Part shown: in pieces, positions 5,633 to 7,631 of the stretch
Layout of the letters: each line of letters opens with the position of its first letter
Numbering within the stretch: the stretch's first letter is position 1
Assembly: GCA_020847555.1 (NCBI GenBank)
Contig: JADLBT010000541.1
Location: 1-7,631 of the forward strand
Length of the DNA stretch: 7,631 bases
Direction: 5' to 3'
Source: Gemmataceae bacterium
GTDB taxonomy: Bacteria > Planctomycetota > Planctomycetia > Gemmatales > Gemmataceae
Translations under genes and position numbers: made by a program
The notes under the pieces: model-generated
Seen by the model: the letters and a program-made list of their open reading frames with translations, nothing else
Database searches by the model: none
Told to the model about the DNA's origin: nothing

Positions 5633-7573
5633 ATGATCTATCGTGGGAGTCGCTGGACCCGGGTGGGCAAGGCGGGAATCGACCTGGGCGTGCTGGCGGC
5701 GGCGTTCGTCCTGGCCTTTCAGGCTCGGTTCGAGGGGGCCGTCCCGCCGCCGATGCGCGCGGTCCTGCTCGCCTCGCTCCCGCTGGTCGTGCTGCTTCAG
5801 TACAGCTGGTGCGCGGTGATGCGTGTCCCGAGGTGCGCGTGGCGCTGTGTGAGCATCGCCGACGTGCGCCGCACCCTGTACGCCCTGACCGCCGCCGGGC
5901 TGACGCTCGCCTGCGTGCGGGCAATCGCGGAGGGGGTGAGAGAGGCGGTCCCGTTTGCCGGCTACCTGAACATTCCGCTCGGGGTGCTCCTGATCGATTT
6001 CGCGCTGAGCATGTTCGGCCTGCTCGGGGTGCGGGTGGCGTGGCGGCTGTGGACGGAGCGGCGGGAGGGCGGCCGCATTCCCGGGCCGCGCGGGCGAGCG
6101 CTGCTCGTCGGGACCGGCCGGTCGAGCGTGCTGGCCGTCCGCGCCATCACCGACCATCCGCTCGGCGGCCTGACTGCCCTCGGCTTCCTGGGCGAGCACC
6201 CGGACAAGGTCGGCATGGTGCTCCAGGGGTTGCCGGTGGTCGCGACCATCGACCGGCTGCGCGAGGTCGCCGCGGACATGGCGGCCGATCAGATCCTCAT
6301 CCCGATGCACGACATCTCACCGGAAACGGTGCGGCAGATCATCGCCCAGTGCGAGGGGTCCGGTGCGACCGCGCGCGTTATCCCGGGTCCGGGCGAGACG
6401 GGCGGGGACTCGGCGGTGCGCGTCCGCGAGGTGACGATCGAGGATCTCCTGCGGCGCAACCCGGTGCAGCTGAACGGCGACGCGGTGGCCGGCGTCGTCC
6501 AGGATCGGGCGGTACTCGTCAGCGGGGCCGGCGGCAGCATCGGCTCGGAGCTGTGCCGCCAGGTGTGCCGGTTCCATCCGCGCAAGCTGATCCTCCTGGA
6601 ACAGGCGGAGAATAACCTGTTCCAGATCCACCGCCAGCTGGCCCAGGAGTTCCCGGACGTGCGCCTGGTGCCGGCCGTGGCGGATGTCTGCGACGCGGTC
6701 CGCGTCGGCCGCCTTCTGGCTCTGCACCGGCCGGCGGTCATCTTCCACGCCGCCGCTCACAAGCACGTCCCGATGATGGAGTGGAACCCCGGCGAGGCCG
6801 TCAAGAACAACGTCCTCGGCACGCGCACCCTCGCCGACCTGGCGGACGAGCACGGCGTCGGCGAGTTCGTGATGGTTTCGACGGACAAGGCGGTCAACCC
6901 GACGTCGGTGATGGGCGTCTCGAAGCGCGTGGCCGAGCTGTACATTCAGGCGCTGGCGCGGCGGAGCAGGACGCGCTACGTCGCGGTGCGCTTCGGCAAC
7001 GTCCTGGGCTCGGCCGGGAGCGTCATCCCGATCTTCCGCGAGCAGATCGCCCGCGGCGGGCCGGTGACGGTGACGCACCCGGACATGAAGCGCTACTTCA
7101 TGACGATCCCCGAGGCGTGCCAGCTGATTCTCGAGGCCGCATCGCTGGGGCAGGGCGGCGAGATCTTCGTCCTCGACATGGGCGAGCCGGTCAGAATCGT
7201 TGACCTGGCGTACGACCTGATCCGCCTGTCCGGCCTGACGCCGGGCAAGGACATCGAGGTGCGGTTCACCGGCATGCGGCCGGGGGAGAAGCTCTACGAG
7301 GAGCTGGCTCTGACCGACGAGAACGCCAACCGGACGCGCCACCCGCGTATCTTCACCGGGCGGCTGAACGGGTACGACTGGGACGACGTTCGCCGCCGCG
7401 TAGAGGAACTGGGGCAACTGGCCGACTGCGGCGACCCGGCGCGAATCCGGGCGAGGTTCAAGACCATCGTGCCGGAGTATGCCTGCGACCCGGCAACCGG
7501 CGGCGAGGGCCGCAGCGAGGAGGCGCCGCGCGAGCCGGCGCTGCGTCCGGTGGCGGCCGGCGCTGTCGTATGA
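5633..7573 (+). CDS. WbpM/CapD/PglF-type membrane nucleotide-sugar 4,6-dehydratase
   Basis: This 646-residue protein is a large membrane-bound SDR-family dehydratase. Relatives convert UDP-GlcNAc to UDP-4-keto-6-deoxy sugars (with or without C5 inversion), the first step toward sugars such as QuiNAc, FucNAc or bacillosamine in surface glycans. Four membrane segments fit at about 14-31, 42-60, 80-97 and 112-134. A first Rossmann domain (about 150-285) begins with a degenerate nucleotide motif, LLVGTGRSS. The catalytic SDR domain (about 290-580) has the NAD(P) motif GAGGSIGSEL (298-307), HAAAHKHVP (372-380), STDKAVNP (416-423) and VMGVSKR (426-432), then RFGNVLGS, KRYFMTIPEA and GMRPGEKLYEEL. 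The usual SDR YxxxK is MxxxK here (M427, K431, with S416), which is normal for this subfamily and argues for 4,6-dehydratase rather than 4-epimerase chemistry. About 30 low-complexity residues end the protein. It follows the Wzc-like gene by 135 bases and is probably co-transcribed with it. The exact product sugar cannot be decided. Confidence 0.93.
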   Translation: MIYRGSRWTRVGKAGIDLGVLAAAFVLAFQARFEGAVPPPMRAVLLASLPLVVLLQYSWCAVMRVPRCAWRCVSIADVRRTLYALTAAGLTLACVRAIAEGVREAVPFAGYLNIPLGVLLIDFALSMFGLLGVRVAWRLWTERREGGRIPGPRGRALLVGTGRSSVLAVRAITDHPLGGLTALGFLGEHPDKVGMVLQGLPVVATIDRLREVAADMAADQILIPMHDISPETVRQIIAQCEGSGATARVIPGPGETGGDSAVRVREVTIEDLLRRNPVQLNGDAVAGVVQDRAVLVSGAGGSIGSELCRQVCRFHPRKLILLEQAENNLFQIHRQLAQEFPDVRLVPAVADVCDAVRVGRLLALHRPAVIFHAAAHKHVPMMEWNPGEAVKNNVLGTRTLADLADEHGVGEFVMVSTDKAVNPTSVMGVSKRVAELYIQALARRSRTRYVAVRFGNVLGSAGSVIPIFREQIARGGPVTVTHPDMKRYFMTIPEACQLILEAASLGQGGEIFVLDMGEPVRIVDLAYDLIRLSGLTPGKDIEVRFTGMRPGEKLYEELALTDENANRTRHPRIFTGRLNGYDWDDVRRRVEELGQLADCGDPARIRARFKTIVPEYACDPATGGEGRSEEAPREPALRPVAAGAVV

Positions 7574-7597
7574 GTTTCCATGCGCAATTGCCCTGTT

Positions 7598-7631
7598 TCT
7601 CCCCTCGCCCACAAGGGGAGAGGGGAGCAAG
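7598..7631 (+). repeat. G/C-rich palindromic repeat, same family as 2339-2470, cut by the window edge
   Basis: TCTCCCCT (7598-7605) pairs perfectly with AGGGGAGA (7614-7621) across an 8-base loop. The right arm and what follows (AAGGGGAGAGGGGAGCAAG) closely match the left unit of the composite repeat (AAGGGGAGGGGGAGAAGAAG from 2366) in the same orientation. It begins 24 bases after the dehydratase stop. Being a hairpin it might help end the transcript, but the visible flank has no U-tract. The element may continue beyond the window. Confidence 0.5.

Noticed and set aside
6317..7630. 437-codon open frame opposite the dehydratase
   Set aside because: It is antisense to the conserved catalytic domain. 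Its Arg/Asp/His/Val-rich composition is a shadow of the real gene's codon use, and it starts in the palindromic repeat.
1..7631. tRNA, rRNA, CRISPR array, insertion sequence, toxin-antitoxin or defence genes
   Set aside because: I looked for tRNA-like folds, regularly spaced repeats, transposase motifs and small paired genes and saw none. The repeats present are a few palindromes between genes.

Overview
The window is very G+C-rich DNA that holds three full-length protein genes and one long non-coding stretch. It looks like an exopolysaccharide (or other surface glycan) locus from a Gram-negative-type bacterium. The style of the outer-membrane protein suggests a planctomycete of the Gemmata type: a lipoprotein of the TolC family with a long proline-rich tail. 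The G/C-rich palindromic repeats between genes and the weak Shine-Dalgarno signals fit the same group. This taxonomic guess is inference from memory of such genomes, not a database result.

Layout: (1) 27-2282, minus strand: a TolC/outer-membrane-efflux-family lipoprotein. (2) 2283-3256: a 974-base divergent intergenic region. Next to the TolC-like gene it contains a composite inverted-repeat element (2339-2470). Beyond that lies a good sigma70-type promoter reading toward the TolC-like gene (2519-2547), then several strong hairpins (the best at 2981-3004) and a weak -10-like box before the next gene. (3) 3257-5497, plus strand: a Wzz/GNVR-type chain-length regulator fused to a BY-kinase-type P-loop ATPase (Wzc/ExoP architecture). 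(4) 5498-5632: a 135-base spacer with two hairpins. (5) 5633-7573, plus strand: a membrane-bound WbpM/CapD/PglF-type nucleotide-sugar 4,6-dehydratase. (6) 7574-7631: a short tail that carries another copy of the G/C-rich palindromic repeat and is cut by the window edge.

Working model: the dehydratase makes a UDP-4-keto-6-deoxy sugar from UDP-GlcNAc (or a relative) at the inner membrane. That is the first step toward a modified sugar for the repeat unit. The Wzc-like protein controls polymer length and export across the inner membrane and periplasm. The divergent TolC-family lipoprotein could be an outer-membrane exit channel for the same or a neighbouring pathway, but this link rests only on adjacency.

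I found no RNA gene, CRISPR array, insertion sequence or phage gene. The families are all known. The points most worth a second look are the REPIN-like paired palindrome inside the predicted 5' leader of the TolC-like gene, the BY-kinase with no tyrosine cluster, the long proline-rich tail of the TolC-like lipoprotein, and the absence of a Wza-type exporter beside a Wzc-type protein.
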